From positions 1 to 64,000 of the forward strand of contig JABACD010000003.1 of assembly GCA_014237855.1 (NCBI GenBank): a stretch of 64,000 bases of DNA, in the 5' to 3' direction. Every line of letters starts with the position of its first letter. Position 1 is the first letter of the stretch. The DNA comes from Planctomycetota bacterium (GTDB lineage: Bacteria; Planctomycetota; UBA1135; GCA-002686595). The position numbers and the translations under genes are program-made. This document shows positions 1 through 9,928 of the stretch, piece by piece. A model generated the notes under the pieces. It was not told where the DNA came from. It made no database searches and saw nothing but the letters and a program-made list of their open reading frames with translations.

Positions 1-1
1 A

Positions 2-493
2 AAGCACGTTGAGATCCTAGAGGGCTTGAGATCGACCGGCCCGAATTTCAAATTCAATAGAGATGATCTGATCGATGGTCAGAGTGTCCTGTCGGGTGTC
101 CTGGGCACGCAGCTCGGCGAGCTGACTCGCTACCAGCCCAGGCGCTACAGCTTCTCGGAGAGTCAGCTCTTTCTCGCAATCCAGGACACCGAGGCGAAGC
201 TGGTCGTCCCACGCAAGCTGGTCCAGGACGAGGACCCCGAACGTCTGTTCAGCGAACAGCACTGGGTCCGCTTCTACGACCTGAGTTCGGATCCAGAGGA
301 GACCTCCAATCAGTTCGCTCTCGACAGCCCGAAACTTCGCGAGCTCTGGTCGGCCCTGCGCGCGTATGATCGCTCCATGCCAGAGCCTGTCTACTTGGTC
401 ACCGAGAGCAGCCCGGATTCCTTCTGGCTGTTGCGCGAACTCGGTCATGGGAGTGATGTGCATGCGGAGGAGCTGGAGGTCTCCAAGGATTGA
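2..493 (+). CDS. Sulfatase-like protein, C-terminal fragment (5' end outside window)
   Basis: The reading frame is open to the left edge, so only the last ~163 residues are visible; the TTG at 26 is not taken as a true start. The segment FYDLSSDPEETSNQF followed by a short helix is the typical C-terminal signature of type I sulfatases/arylsulfatases (LYDL-x-x-DPxExxN). The catalytic Cys/Ser-x-Pro-x-Arg site would lie upstream and cannot be checked. If it is a sulfatase, it would remove sulfate esters from polysaccharides, or act as a related phosphoesterase-superfamily transferase. The stop overlaps the TTG start of the next glycosyltransferase by 4 bp, so the two are probably cotranscribed. 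Assignment rests on this short tail only. Confidence 0.55.
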   Translation, partial: KHVEILEGLRSTGPNFKFNRDDLIDGQSVLSGVLGTQLGELTRYQPRRYSFSESQLFLAIQDTEAKLVVPRKLVQDEDPERLFSEQHWVRFYDLSSDPEETSNQFALDSPKLRELWSALRAYDRSMPEPVYLVTESSPDSFWLLRELGHGSDVHAEELEVSKD

Positions 494-1665
494 CCCCTCA
501 TGATCTCGTCCTGGTGGCCAATGCCCGGCTGCCCTCTCAGCGAGCCCAGTCGCTCCAGGTCGCGCAGGTGGCGGCAGCCTTCGAGCGCGCTGGAGTGGGG
601 ACGACGCTGCTACATGCGCGCAGGAGAGACACCCCCCAGCTGGCAGAGGCCAGCGAGCTATGGGACTACTACTCGGTACCACGGGGCCCGCGCCCCGGTG
701 TCCGTGCGCTCGAGAACATCGACTGGATCGATCTTGTTCCGCGCCGCTTGCAGTACGTACCAGCGCGCTTGCAGGAGCTGAGCTTTGCCCGGACGGCCGC
801 ACGCACGGTTCTGGATGAGTTCTCAGGGGCCCTGGTGTTGGCCAGGGAACTGGAGTGTGCCCGCCGGCTGGTCCGCGCCGGTCGAGGGGGGGTCTTCCTC
901 GAGCTTCACCGGGTCCCAGGGGGGACCACTCGCCGACGCTGGTTGATGGAAGCAGCTGGAGGCGTTGCTGGTATCGTCGCCATCTCGGGAGGCGTACGCG
1001 ACGATCTGCTGGATCTGGGGATCAAGGCTGACCTGATGGTGGTCGAGCATGATGGGTTCGAGAGCACTCGTTTCGGATCTCTTCCGACACGCGCGCAAGC
1101 CCGTGGGGAACTGGGTCTGCACGGTGAGCGACCCCTGGTGGTCTACACCGGTGGGCTCTTGGCCTGGAAGGGAGTGGATGTGCTCATCGCGGCAGCGCGA
1201 GAGCTGCCAGAGGTCAGCTTTGTGATAGCTGGAGGGATGGACGCGGATGTAGAGGCCCTGCGTGGACCCAGCGCCGGCTTGCAAAACGTACGTCTGGACG
1301 GATTTCAACCCCCTGATCGGGTGGCGACCTACCTGGCCGCAGCGGACGTCGGTGTGGTTCCCAATCGCTCCACGCCCGCCATCAGCTCGCGCTACACATC
1401 GCCCTTGAAGGTCTTCGAGGCCCAGGCGGCAGGGCTGCCCCTGGTGGTCAGCGACCTGCCCTCTCTACGGGACATCCTGGGAGAGGATCAGGCCATCTTC
1501 GTGGCTCCGGACGATCACCACGCGCTGGCTGCCGGATTGAGCGAGCTTCTCGGGAACGAGCACTTACGAACAAGCCTGGCAGGGGCGATGAGGGCTGCAG
1601 CCGCCGGGCACAGCTGGGACGCCAGGGCAGCAAGATTGCTCTCCTGGATGGACCAACGGGCCTGA
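490..1665 (+). CDS. Glycosyltransferase family 4 (group 1) protein
   Basis: This 391-aa protein has a GT-B layout. The N-terminal half is variable. The C-terminal half carries the GT4 features: the donor-domain opening PLVVYTGGLLAWKGVDVLI, and SPLKVFEAQAAGLPLVVSD, which corresponds to the conserved E-x7-E-like nucleotide-sugar binding region. The predicted role is transfer of a sugar from an NDP-sugar during surface polysaccharide synthesis; donor and acceptor cannot be told. The TTG start at 490 overlaps the upstream stop and has a GGAGGT at 475-480, nine bases before it. A sulfatase-like gene lies upstream and a second GT4 lies 5.5 kb downstream. Confidence 0.85.
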   Translation: MTPHDLVLVANARLPSQRAQSLQVAQVAAAFERAGVGTTLLHARRRDTPQLAEASELWDYYSVPRGPRPGVRALENIDWIDLVPRRLQYVPARLQELSFARTAARTVLDEFSGALVLARELECARRLVRAGRGGVFLELHRVPGGTTRRRWLMEAAGGVAGIVAISGGVRDDLLDLGIKADLMVVEHDGFESTRFGSLPTRAQARGELGLHGERPLVVYTGGLLAWKGVDVLIAAARELPEVSFVIAGGMDADVEALRGPSAGLQNVRLDGFQPPDRVATYLAAADVGVVPNRSTPAISSRYTSPLKVFEAQAAGLPLVVSDLPSLRDILGEDQAIFVAPDDHHALAAGLSELLGNEHLRTSLAGAMRAAAAGHSWDARAARLLSWMDQRA

Positions 1666-1764
1666 ACCTGCCACGCTCACGCGCCGATTTGGCAAAGTAT
1701 GCACGAGACCGAAGCTCCGGAACCACGTTCCGCAGCTGGCCCTTCCCGGTCCCAATCGAACCCC

Positions 1765-3708
1765 ATGACGACTCCGAACGCGCTCAATCTTCATCGTTCC
1801 CTTGGCCTCTTCCTGGTTTCGCTCCTCGGCCTGGCTGCCTGTGGTGCCTCCGAGAGTGAAGAGGGATCCTCGAGTTCATTCTTCGTGGGGACCTCCGAGT
1901 TTGGAGTGGCAGCGGGAACTCCTCTTGCCATCGAAGCCGAATGGCTGGCATTTCTCGCCGACGAGGCTGCTAGCGGTGCATCCCAGCTCAACGATCACGA
2001 TACCGATACGGTGGACGAGGTGGCCGTGGTCGTGAATATCGATACTCGAGTTGAGACCAACCTGCGAGTGGCTGCACGAGGCCTGCAGTGGGTCGGTGAT
2101 GAGCTCTACATCGTCGTTGATGAGGTTCTCGACAACTTCGATTGGGACGGGAACACCTTCATCGCGGAACTGGTGCTCCTGCGCTGGCACGAGAGCCTGA
2201 GCGACCCGGTCTTTGTCGATGTGCTGGACCGCAACAGTTCGCTGGCAATGGTAGGAGTGGAGAACAGCCTCTTCTACGCCTCGGCGACCCTGACTACCAT
2301 GGCCAATGAATCCTCCCTCTTCGCGATCGACAGTGAGTTTCCCACCACTCCCCGACCTGTCTTCACCCAGGATGCCGGAGGAGGGTTGACCCCGCGGCTG
2401 CTTGGAGAGCAGGACGGATTGATTCTCATGTCGCTGGATGAGACTGTGGCGGGGGACAACCGGGACCTCAACGCCGATACCAATGCCGATGACAGCTTTG
2501 TCCTGGCCTTGCTCGACGGCACAGGGGTCGTCGACGCTGGCGGCTACACCCTGAACATCCGCAATACAGGGCTGGCGATCGAGGATGCGAGTGCGCCGCT
2601 GCGGGCGGTCAGTCAGGGAGCGAATGACTGGCTCGTTGGTTTTCTTGTGAATGAGACAGCTCAGGAATTGAGCCTGAACAGATTCGGTGTGGGGGGGCCC
2701 CCGGCCTCCTGGCAAGTGGGCAGCTGCTTGGTGGACGACCTGGACCTGGACGATGATGTGCTCCACGTCATCCAGTTCTCAGCATGGGACATGGATCCGG
2801 TTGGCAACCCTCCGATCAACTCGGGGCTGGCCGGTGGGCTGCGAGTGCTCATCTGCGGTGATGCGGTCGGGACCATTTGTGCCGAGAGCGACGAGGGGGG
2901 GTGCATCTTCAACAACGATGGCGACTCGGTCGACAGCATGTTGCGCTGGCTGCGAATCGATGGCCCGGCGCCCCTGGGATCTCAGAACGGTCCAATCCGT
3001 GGCCTCAGCCAGCTGGTGGCGCTGGACACCGACCTGAACGGCCCAACTGGTGGTGCAGCAGAGGTCGACGGAATCTTCGTCATCCAGTGCGACGAGGTGG
3101 CGGACGATCGTAGCTGGGACGGGGACGCGGGACTCCAGCGTGACCTCGTGGCCTGGATGGATCCTCTGGGCACCTTGAGCTGGAAGTTCAACCACTCCTC
3201 GAGTGGTACCTCCTACACGACAGCGACCTGGATGGGAGAGCAACCGGGACGGACCCGGCTTGGCGTTGCCTACGCAGAGAGTTCCAACTCTCAGTTCTTG
3301 AATCCCGACAACGACAAGCTCGACAGCGTCCCGACCTTTGCCGATTTCCTCGCGGGTTCAGGACGCCTGAGCTTCCCGGGCTTTGGCGTCGCGCTCGATT
3401 CGGACAACGCCGGCATCACCCTCTCCAACGGCTGGGGCTTCTTTCGGGTCAGCGAGTCCGAGGAGGGGGCGGACATCAATGGAAATGGAACGACTGACGA
3501 CATCCTCCTGGTTCGATTGAACCTGACCTCGGGCTCTGTCCTCAACATGGGAGCCCTGAACACCCTGACCCGGCCGAGCGTCGAGTCCGAGGATGATGGA
3601 ATCAGCTTTGGTGCTGCTTACCTCTTCGATGAGACGATCCTGGGGTTCAACATCTCCGGGGACAGCGATGCGAGCGATCTGGTGGTCAGGTACTTCGAGC
3701 TGCCCTGA
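1765..3708 (+). CDS. Secreted lipoprotein of unknown function
   Basis: The ATG at 1765 is preferred over the in-frame ATG at 1699 because it gives a clean type II signal peptide: a hydrophobic stretch ending LGLAAC, with Cys26 as the lipidated residue, followed by a Ser/Glu-rich linker. The mature ~620 residues are acidic and rich in short beta-like segments with many Asp/Asn (for example DLNADTNADDS, DINGNGTTDD). No catalytic motif or family is recognised; a beta-propeller or beta-helix fold would fit. It converges with the next gene onto a strong hairpin at 3725-3780. Its partner across that hairpin is another secreted beta-rich protein, but no functional link can be shown. Confidence 0.75.
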   Translation: MTTPNALNLHRSLGLFLVSLLGLAACGASESEEGSSSSFFVGTSEFGVAAGTPLAIEAEWLAFLADEAASGASQLNDHDTDTVDEVAVVVNIDTRVETNLRVAARGLQWVGDELYIVVDEVLDNFDWDGNTFIAELVLLRWHESLSDPVFVDVLDRNSSLAMVGVENSLFYASATLTTMANESSLFAIDSEFPTTPRPVFTQDAGGGLTPRLLGEQDGLILMSLDETVAGDNRDLNADTNADDSFVLALLDGTGVVDAGGYTLNIRNTGLAIEDASAPLRAVSQGANDWLVGFLVNETAQELSLNRFGVGGPPASWQVGSCLVDDLDLDDDVLHVIQFSAWDMDPVGNPPINSGLAGGLRVLICGDAVGTICAESDEGGCIFNNDGDSVDSMLRWLRIDGPAPLGSQNGPIRGLSQLVALDTDLNGPTGGAAEVDGIFVIQCDEVADDRSWDGDAGLQRDLVAWMDPLGTLSWKFNHSSSGTSYTTATWMGEQPGRTRLGVAYAESSNSQFLNPDNDKLDSVPTFADFLAGSGRLSFPGFGVALDSDNAGITLSNGWGFFRVSESEEGADINGNGTTDDILLVRLNLTSGSVLNMGALNTLTRPSVESEDDGISFGAAYLFDETILGFNISGDSDASDLVVRYFELP

Positions 3709-3724
3709 CTCTTCAATCGGGCCA

Positions 3725-3780
3725 CGACCAAACGAGCGGTGCCGGGAGAAGAGCTCCCGGCACCGCTCGTCGCTTGGTCG
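3725..3780. terminator. Bidirectional terminator between convergent genes
   Basis: A perfect 17-bp inverted repeat (arms 3732-3748 and 3754-3770) surrounds a 5-base loop. It is extended by a further 7 bp (3725-3731 with 3774-3780) after a 3-base bulge. It lies between the converging stop codons at 3708 and 3786. No T-run follows in either direction, so it is an unusually strong stem rather than a canonical intrinsic terminator. Confidence 0.7.
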
Positions 3781-3785
3781 GCCAG

Positions 3786-6700
3786 CTACTGGCGGAAGTA
3801 GTCGGCGAGCACCATCACGCCGTCCATCTCTATCGATTGCACGCCAGGCTGGAAGCTGTTGGTGTCCTGCCGCTGGAGACTGGCCAGCTTGATGACATCC
3901 ACGGCACCACCGATGTTGTCAGTAGAGGTCGGGATGGCCGCAAACAGATACATGGGGCTGCTGGCCGCTTGAGTTGCGGGTCCCCCGGCACGAACCAATG
4001 ACTTGCCATTGAACTGAGCTGGAACTCCAGCCGAGAAGGCTGTGGCGAAGTTCTGGAGGGCGCCCAGGTTTCGGAGGTTGTCGAATGCCAGGTCCGTGGG
4101 AATGCCTGTGAGCACCGAGCTACCCAGGGAGATATCGGCCTTGATACGCAGCTGCCGGAACTGCGGCACCGTGTTTCCGGGGCCCAGTGGAATCTGCCCC
4201 AGGGTATTGGTCTGGGCAAAGATGCGCGTGAGTGCGCCGGTTCCTGGAGGGGCCGACTGACCGGTCTGCAGGTCGATCATGCCCTCGTGGGCGATCCAGA
4301 CGCCCGAGTTCAGATCGGACACGTCAATGGCGATCGCCTTGGGCCTGCGGAACTTGTAGCGCGCCTTGCCGATCAGGTCGTCGTAGCCCCATCCGTTCAC
4401 TCCGTCAGGACCAGACTCGAAGATCGAGACGGCTCCATCACGCGAGAGCACATACCCGTAGTAGACATTTCGCAGCGAGCCGAAGTTCGTCTGCCGCGGG
4501 GTGATCACGACCTCGAAGGGGCGTGATAGCGAGGGCAGGCTGACGATCTTGCGCACCGATAAGGTGAAGGCGGAGATCACCGAGACGTCATTGCTGCGCT
4601 CGTTGCAGACCAGAATGTCCTCGTTGAGCGAGTCCCAGGCGATGCCAAGAGGAGCATGCCCCACGGCAGTCTCTTGAACCACCTCGTGGAAGGTTCCAGA
4701 GCTCGGAGCGGTGTCGATGAAGCTGACGGTGCCTGCACTCTGATTGGTCACCGCGAGATAGTCCAGGTTCGGTGACATGGCCAGGCGTGTGGGGTCCGGC
4801 AGGCTGATGCGGTCGATGGGCGTCATGCGGTTGGAGTTGAGCACGACAAGTTCGCGGCGTTCGCGATCCACCACGTAGAGGAACTGACCGATCTGCTGGC
4901 GCAGCATGTAAGGCTGGCAGTTCGCCAGGCTCGAGTTAGTCGGGCTGGGGCCCTGGAAGAAGGCGCTTTGCTCGGGGCTCAACAGACCGCTGGGCGGGAT
5001 ACCGAGATCCGCGTCACCAAGGGCGTCACCGGGTACCAGCAGGTTTACCAGCCCCTGACCCGCGGGGGGGGCGAGCGAGGACACGACCGAGGTCGGTTCC
5101 TGACCGCCGATGTTGGGCGAGATGCAGAGCGGAGGGAAGCTCAGGGGCGGAGGGTTGGGATGTGGCGCCCAGGAGATCGTGTTCTGCGTGCCGATGCCCA
5201 TGTTGGTGACGGTGTCACCAGGGCCTGCGGGTTGCGTCGTATTACCCGTCCCGGAGTTCGTGACGAATACCTGCTTCAAGCCAGAGCTGGCGCACAGGTT
5301 GGCGCTTCCGGCCTGGCAGCCGAAGGGCGCGGGTGCGTTGTTGAAGGACGTGTCCAGTGCCTGGCCCAGGGCGAGGTCGCTGACGTCCATGAGATAGGGA
5401 GACCTGGCCAGCTGGTGGTCGAGGTTGCTGTCGAGGGTGCGGGTGAAGACTCCCTCCGAGCCGCCATCGGTGCTGCAATTTCCCTGAGAGAGAGGGGGCC
5501 GCAGGAGGGCTCCCTGGAACTTGAGATTGGGGTTGTTGGGATAGTTGGAGTTGCCCTCGGTGATGGGGTTGAACGGGTCGTAGGTCGGGTTGCCCGTCCC
5601 GGCACCGAAGCCATTGAGGTCGATGACTGACAGCGCGCCGCTCGAGCCACCCAGACCCGCATAGATGGCATCGGGTGCGACGGGTGCGTTCGTGAGACCA
5701 GGACCCTCACCGGTGGTGAAGAAGGTGTTTGCTGCAAGCAGATTGGTGCTACCGTCGAGATCGGTGACCTCGTCAGCGTGGACCGCGACATCGATCTGGT
5801 TCAGGGGGCCGCAGCTGGCCGCTCCACCTGTCGCCCCTTCACCAGGAAAGGGATAGTCAGGTATCAGCCTGACAGTGGCCAGGTCATAGACGCTCACCGG
5901 CAGGACGGTGAAGGGCATCAGGATGGGAGGGTTCTGCTGTGGACCGTAGCTCAGGGTGATCGCGTCGTTGATCGTGGCCGGGCCGGCACCCGTCAGGGTA
6001 CCGAGGCTGGAGAGCTGGATTGACTCGGTGAAGTTCATGATGATGTCGGTCATTGGATCGACATCGGTCTCGCCATTGCCAGGAACGATGCTTGGGGTTG
6101 AGAGCGGAGGCGGGATGAACTGGATCTCCGGCGGAAGATCCAGGGGGCCGACCGTGCTGGAAACTCTTGCCTGGCGACAGAGCTGCTCTCCGCTCAGACT
6201 CATGACGCCCGTACTCACTCGAATCTCGATCTGTCGATCCGTCGGAAAGGTCTCGTGAGTGGTGAGGTCGTTGTCGGAGTCAGGAATGAACAGGAACACG
6301 TTGTTGCGGGCCAGGAGGTCCGCACCAAAGGGCTGAGTACCTGCCTCGGTGCCCGGCACACCCAGGCCATCGGCCACCGAGTCCATGTTGTTGTCGATGC
6401 TGGGATTGGCAACCAGCACGCCTGACTGGTTCGAGAACCACCGCTGCAGGAACAGCTGAGGAGGAGGCGGACCGCCCGGGTTTGGCGCGGAGTAGGTCAG
6501 GCCGCCGACAAAGGCACGGCCCTGGACGAGTTCGGTCTGGCCCGTGATCGGGTCGTGGGCTGTGATGACGATCGTGCCAGTGAGCTGAGAGGTTGCGGCT
6601 CCCGACGGACTGTTTGTGAGGATCGAGGCGATCTGGAGAGGCTGGCTGAAGCTGACTGCAAGGAAGTGATTGCCCAGCCATCCTGAAGGTAGGGTGGGGC

Positions 6701-6950
6701 TCAGTGGCCACTGGCGGGTGGGCATGACCCCATTACTCGGGGAGATATTCTGGATCAGATCCTCCAGTTGCCTGACCTCGATGACGGTCCCGGGAGGGTT
6801 CCCGACGGAGTCCAGATCGATGATCTTGTGGGGTAGGAGGAGGCCAAAACCATTGCTTACCTGGAGTAGATCGAAGTCCCCTGAGCTGCTTGAACTGGCT
6901 AGTGGAGCGAACGCGAGCAGGGCAGCGAAGCGCAGTCGATGAGAGTTCAT
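3786..6950 (-). CDS. Large secreted protein with Ig-like and YVTN-type beta-propeller regions
   Basis: This 1054-aa protein starts with a signal peptide (MNSHRLRFAALLAFAPLA). Around residues 285-415 is an SbsA-type Ig-like segment (VPGNGETDVDPMTDIIMNF ... FFTTGEG), a module common in bacterial surface proteins. From about residue 690 the sequence becomes a YVTN/lactonase-like propeller, with blades such as YVVDRERRELVVLN, LAVTNQSAGTVSFID and VCNERSNDVSVI. Proteins of this kind are usually exported and bind ligands or surfaces; no enzymatic site is visible. It is transcribed alone, divergent from the glycosyltransferase at 7194 with 243 bp between, and ends at the shared hairpin. Function unknown. 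Confidence 0.8.
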   Translation of the reverse strand: MNSHRLRFAALLAFAPLASSSSSGDFDLLQVSNGFGLLLPHKIIDLDSVGNPPGTVIEVRQLEDLIQNISPSNGVMPTRQWPLSPTLPSGWLGNHFLAVSFSQPLQIASILTNSPSGAATSQLTGTIVITAHDPITGQTELVQGRAFVGGLTYSAPNPGGPPPPQLFLQRWFSNQSGVLVANPSIDNNMDSVADGLGVPGTEAGTQPFGADLLARNNVFLFIPDSDNDLTTHETFPTDRQIEIRVSTGVMSLSGEQLCRQARVSSTVGPLDLPPEIQFIPPPLSTPSIVPGNGETDVDPMTDIIMNFTESIQLSSLGTLTGAGPATINDAITLSYGPQQNPPILMPFTVLPVSVYDLATVRLIPDYPFPGEGATGGAASCGPLNQIDVAVHADEVTDLDGSTNLLAANTFFTTGEGPGLTNAPVAPDAIYAGLGGSSGALSVIDLNGFGAGTGNPTYDPFNPITEGNSNYPNNPNLKFQGALLRPPLSQGNCSTDGGSEGVFTRTLDSNLDHQLARSPYLMDVSDLALGQALDTSFNNAPAPFGCQAGSANLCASSGLKQVFVTNSGTGNTTQPAGPGDTVTNMGIGTQNTISWAPHPNPPPLSFPPLCISPNIGGQEPTSVVSSLAPPAGQGLVNLLVPGDALGDADLGIPPSGLLSPEQSAFFQGPSPTNSSLANCQPYMLRQQIGQFLYVVDRERRELVVLNSNRMTPIDRISLPDPTRLAMSPNLDYLAVTNQSAGTVSFIDTAPSSGTFHEVVQETAVGHAPLGIAWDSLNEDILVCNERSNDVSVISAFTLSVRKIVSLPSLSRPFEVVITPRQTNFGSLRNVYYGYVLSRDGAVSIFESGPDGVNGWGYDDLIGKARYKFRRPKAIAIDVSDLNSGVWIAHEGMIDLQTGQSAPPGTGALTRIFAQTNTLGQIPLGPGNTVPQFRQLRIKADISLGSSVLTGIPTDLAFDNLRNLGALQNFATAFSAGVPAQFNGKSLVRAGGPATQAASSPMYLFAAIPTSTDNIGGAVDVIKLASLQRQDTNSFQPGVQSIEMDGVMVLADYFRQ

Positions 6951-7193
6951 GGCACTATTCTAGGGTGGTTTTCCTGAGCATGGCGGTGGTCGTTCGCTAC
7001 GTGTTCTGATGAGCGAACTGCGAGCTAGGTGAGTCGGAGACGGGCTGAAACCACCCCAGCGGCCCTTCTTGGATTGGCCAGCTCCCAGCAATTCCTGGGC
7101 CATACAGTCAAGCTTGGGGCTCTGCTCCCTTTCAACTGGCCCTGAATCGACCCAGAATGAGCTGACGTCCTGCCACCGGCCACCCTTGCATTC

Positions 7194-8357
7194 ATGCGCG
7201 TCCTCTACCTGACAGATTCTCTCTCCGACCTCGATGGAGTGGGGCGATATGCAATGCGCCTGGTCACTGCACTGCAGGAGGCTGATTCCGGCCTGGAACC
7301 CGAGTTTCTCCTCTCGCGCAAGCATCGTCCGACGTCCAGTGCGGTGCCCGCCAGCTGGCGCGTTGGGGTGGCGCTACCGCCGGATTACTTCTTCTACATG
7401 TCTCCGCTACGCTTCTGGGGAAGCTTCATGGCAGCCCTCCCAGCAGCCGTAGCGGCGGCTCGGCGTGCGGATTTGGTTCATGCCATCAAGGACTTTCCGC
7501 ACAGTTGGCTCGCGCTCTGTGCCGCCAGAATCGCCGGCAAGCCATGCGTGGCCACGGCCCACGGCACGTACACGATCCAGCCACTCTTGGATCCGCGTCA
7601 TCGGCAGCGTGCCCTCAAGACCTATGCAGGCTTCGCGGGCATGATCTCTGTCTCCGGCTACACGCGTCGGCGATTGATGTCCATCTTGGATGGCCGTCCC
7701 CCGGGAGAGGACAAGGTCACGGTGATTCCAAACGCGGTCGACGCCACGCACTATCTCGAACCCCGTCGAGTGGGGGACAAGCCCTGGCATGACAAGCGCT
7801 TCACTCTCGGCATCGGTGAGCTCAAGGAGCGCAAGGGGCATCACCTCGCGGTGGCGGCTTGGAGTCGGGTGGCTCGTGAGCAACCCGACCTCCACCACTT
7901 CATCGTGGGGCGAACCATGGGGGATGAGTACGAGGCAGCGATGATGCGTGTGGCGGAAGATGCCGGGGTCCTGGATCGCCTGCACTTGCTTGGCAACATC
8001 GAGGAGGACGAGAAGATTGACCTCTTGCAGCGTGCAGAGGTCTTCGTTCATACCCCTGTGACCGCGGAGGACGGGGGGTTCGAGGGCTTTGGAATCGTCT
8101 ACCTGGAGGCCTCGGCAAGTGGTACCGCGGCGATTGGGTCGCTCGACTGCGGCGCCGAGGATGCCATTGTCGATGGGGTGACGGGCAGGCTTGTAGCCCA
8201 GGAGGTGGATGCCATCGAAGCCACCTTGCGAGAACTCCTCGGAGACGATGCATTGCGGGAGCGCATGGGACGGGCAGGGCGCGAGCACGCAGGAAGGGCG
8301 GTCTGGGAGGACAACGCCAGAGCAGTCCGGGCGATCTACGATGCGGCCATGTCCTGA
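7194..8357 (+). CDS. Glycosyltransferase family 4 protein
   Basis: A 387-aa GT-B glycosyltransferase. The start MRVLYLTDSLSDLDGVGRYA is the usual GT4 N-terminus with the acceptor-side Gly-rich loop. FTLGIGELKERKGHHLAV opens the donor domain. EGFGIVYLEASASG holds the E-x7-E motif that binds the nucleotide sugar in GT4 enzymes. The predicted function is a retaining sugar transfer in exopolysaccharide or lipopolysaccharide assembly. The flippase gene starts 19 bp downstream, so both probably belong to one transcript. The exact sugar cannot be predicted. Confidence 0.88.
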   Translation: MRVLYLTDSLSDLDGVGRYAMRLVTALQEADSGLEPEFLLSRKHRPTSSAVPASWRVGVALPPDYFFYMSPLRFWGSFMAALPAAVAAARRADLVHAIKDFPHSWLALCAARIAGKPCVATAHGTYTIQPLLDPRHRQRALKTYAGFAGMISVSGYTRRRLMSILDGRPPGEDKVTVIPNAVDATHYLEPRRVGDKPWHDKRFTLGIGELKERKGHHLAVAAWSRVAREQPDLHHFIVGRTMGDEYEAAMMRVAEDAGVLDRLHLLGNIEEDEKIDLLQRAEVFVHTPVTAEDGGFEGFGIVYLEASASGTAAIGSLDCGAEDAIVDGVTGRLVAQEVDAIEATLRELLGDDALRERMGRAGREHAGRAVWEDNARAVRAIYDAAMS

Positions 8358-8376
8358 TCGAGGAGGCGACTCGTAA

Positions 8377-9789
8377 GTGGACACCACCAGGACCAGCGGT
8401 CGCTCGAGGTTCTTACGTGATGCGACCAGCCTGCAAATTGCAGGGAGTCTCGCCCAGGTCAGTCAGCTTGGATCAGCCATCGCGCTGGCCTTCTTGCTGG
8501 GCGCGAAGGGGCAGGGCCTCTTCGTCAGCGCCATTGCTCTACACGCCCTGGGGCACTGCCTGATCAATATCGGGGTGCCGCAGGCGACCGCCAGCCAGAT
8601 CTCTGCCAGCGCTGCTCGCGGTAGGGCGGAGAAGGTCGCCAGCTGGGTCGCCTTCCTGACCAAGGTCAACCTGCTGTTCTCCAGCTGGATGGTGGTCATC
8701 GGGTACCTGATCTTTCCCTACCTGGCGGAGCGCTTTCTTCATGATCGACAGATCGGGGTCTGGGCCTCCTGGCTGACTCTCGGCCCAATCCTGGAGCTCC
8801 CCCGTGATGTCGTCAGGGTGGCTCTGCAGGGCACCCGACGGATGGGGACGCTGGGTGCTGTCGAGAACGGCCAGGAGCTGCTGCGTTTCTTCCTCGTCGT
8901 CATCGGAGCCCTGATTTCAGGGAGTCCAGCCGGAGCCATCCTGGGAAGCCTCAGCGCAAGCGCGCTGAGTTCACTGGTTGCCCTCTCGCTCTACCGCTCC
9001 ATTCGCCATGACGGTGGCACCCCGCTGCCCCGGGTCCGTGAGGTCGTCGCCGGCCTACGCGATATCCCGATCCGTCAGGGCTTACGCCAGGGCGTGCGCA
9101 TCTCGGTCTTCAAGAACCTCCACACCTTGCTCTTGATGGTCATGCCGCGCCTCGTGATTCAGGCTCTGGTCGGTGCGAACTGGGTTGCCTACTACCACAT
9201 CGCCCAGCGCCTCATGAGCGCTCCCCAGGTGCTCTCGGCGGCGATCAGTCGTACGGCTCTTCCCGCCATGAGCGAACTGGCCGGGCATCAGGATGGTCCG
9301 GCCTTCCGGCGGCTCTTCGCCCGCGCTTCACTCTCGACCGGCGTGGCGATCACCGCTGCCATCTGGACGGGCTTGATGATCGTGCCCTGGTTTCTGGGGC
9401 TGCTATTTCCGCCCGATTACGGAGAGCCGGTTCTGCGCTTCGCGATGATCCTGGCGGTGGCGGAGAGCATCGGTGCTTTTGGGGTCTGTCTGGAGGCCTT
9501 CTTCATCTCCGCCAACCGTCTGAGAGGCCTCTACATCACGGGCTTTGTCGGATTTCTGATCACCAGTCCGATCGCTCTCTGGCTTGTTTTCCGCGTGGAG
9601 ACGACGGGGGTGGCGTGGGGGGTCGTGGCTCTGCGCTCGATCAACCTGCTCCAGCTGGCCTATGCAGCCTCATTCCTGTGGGGGCGCAGGGGGCTCAGCG
9701 AGCTCTGGCCCTCAATAAGCGGACCCAGGCACGAAGATATGGCAGAGGCCCGGGCCCCTGCTGCTGATGGGGGGGGCAGGGCCGACTGA
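8377..9789 (+). CDS. Polysaccharide flippase-like membrane protein (Wzx/MOP superfamily)
   Basis: A 470-aa multi-spanning membrane protein with about 12-14 hydrophobic segments, beginning after a basic N-terminus. Length and layout fit the oligosaccharide-lipid flippases (Wzx, MOP superfamily), which move undecaprenyl-linked glycans across the inner membrane. The GTG start at 8377 has an AGGAGG at 8361-8366. It directly follows a GT4 gene, the usual neighbourhood of a Wzx. No polymerase (Wzy) is recognised in the window. A lipid II flippase (MurJ) or another MOP transporter is the alternative, but the glycan context favours Wzx. Confidence 0.8.
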   Translation: MDTTRTSGRSRFLRDATSLQIAGSLAQVSQLGSAIALAFLLGAKGQGLFVSAIALHALGHCLINIGVPQATASQISASAARGRAEKVASWVAFLTKVNLLFSSWMVVIGYLIFPYLAERFLHDRQIGVWASWLTLGPILELPRDVVRVALQGTRRMGTLGAVENGQELLRFFLVVIGALISGSPAGAILGSLSASALSSLVALSLYRSIRHDGGTPLPRVREVVAGLRDIPIRQGLRQGVRISVFKNLHTLLLMVMPRLVIQALVGANWVAYYHIAQRLMSAPQVLSAAISRTALPAMSELAGHQDGPAFRRLFARASLSTGVAITAAIWTGLMIVPWFLGLLFPPDYGEPVLRFAMILAVAESIGAFGVCLEAFFISANRLRGLYITGFVGFLITSPIALWLVFRVETTGVAWGVVALRSINLLQLAYAASFLWGRRGLSELWPSISGPRHEDMAEARAPAADGGGRAD

Positions 9790-9810
9790 CCAATCCATTT
9801 CCAGAGCGAA

Positions 9811-9839
9811 TTGCCAAAATCTAACGTCAGGGGTAGATT
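9811..9839 (+). promoter_or_regulatory. Candidate sigma70-type promoter for the radical SAM gene
   Basis: TTGCCA at 9811-9816 and TAGATT at 9834-9839 are separated by 17 bases (5/6 and 4/6 matches to consensus). Transcription would start near 9846 and give a leader of about 83 nt before the ATG at 9929. This is a pattern match only; the region between the flippase stop and this gene has no other feature. Confidence 0.4.
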
Positions 9840-9928
9840 ATAGACGAAAGACCCCCTTACTGCAGCCCATCCAGGGTGCCTCCTCGAGGCGGCAGGGGGC
9901 CCCCCACCGCTAAGGTTCAGTTATCGCT

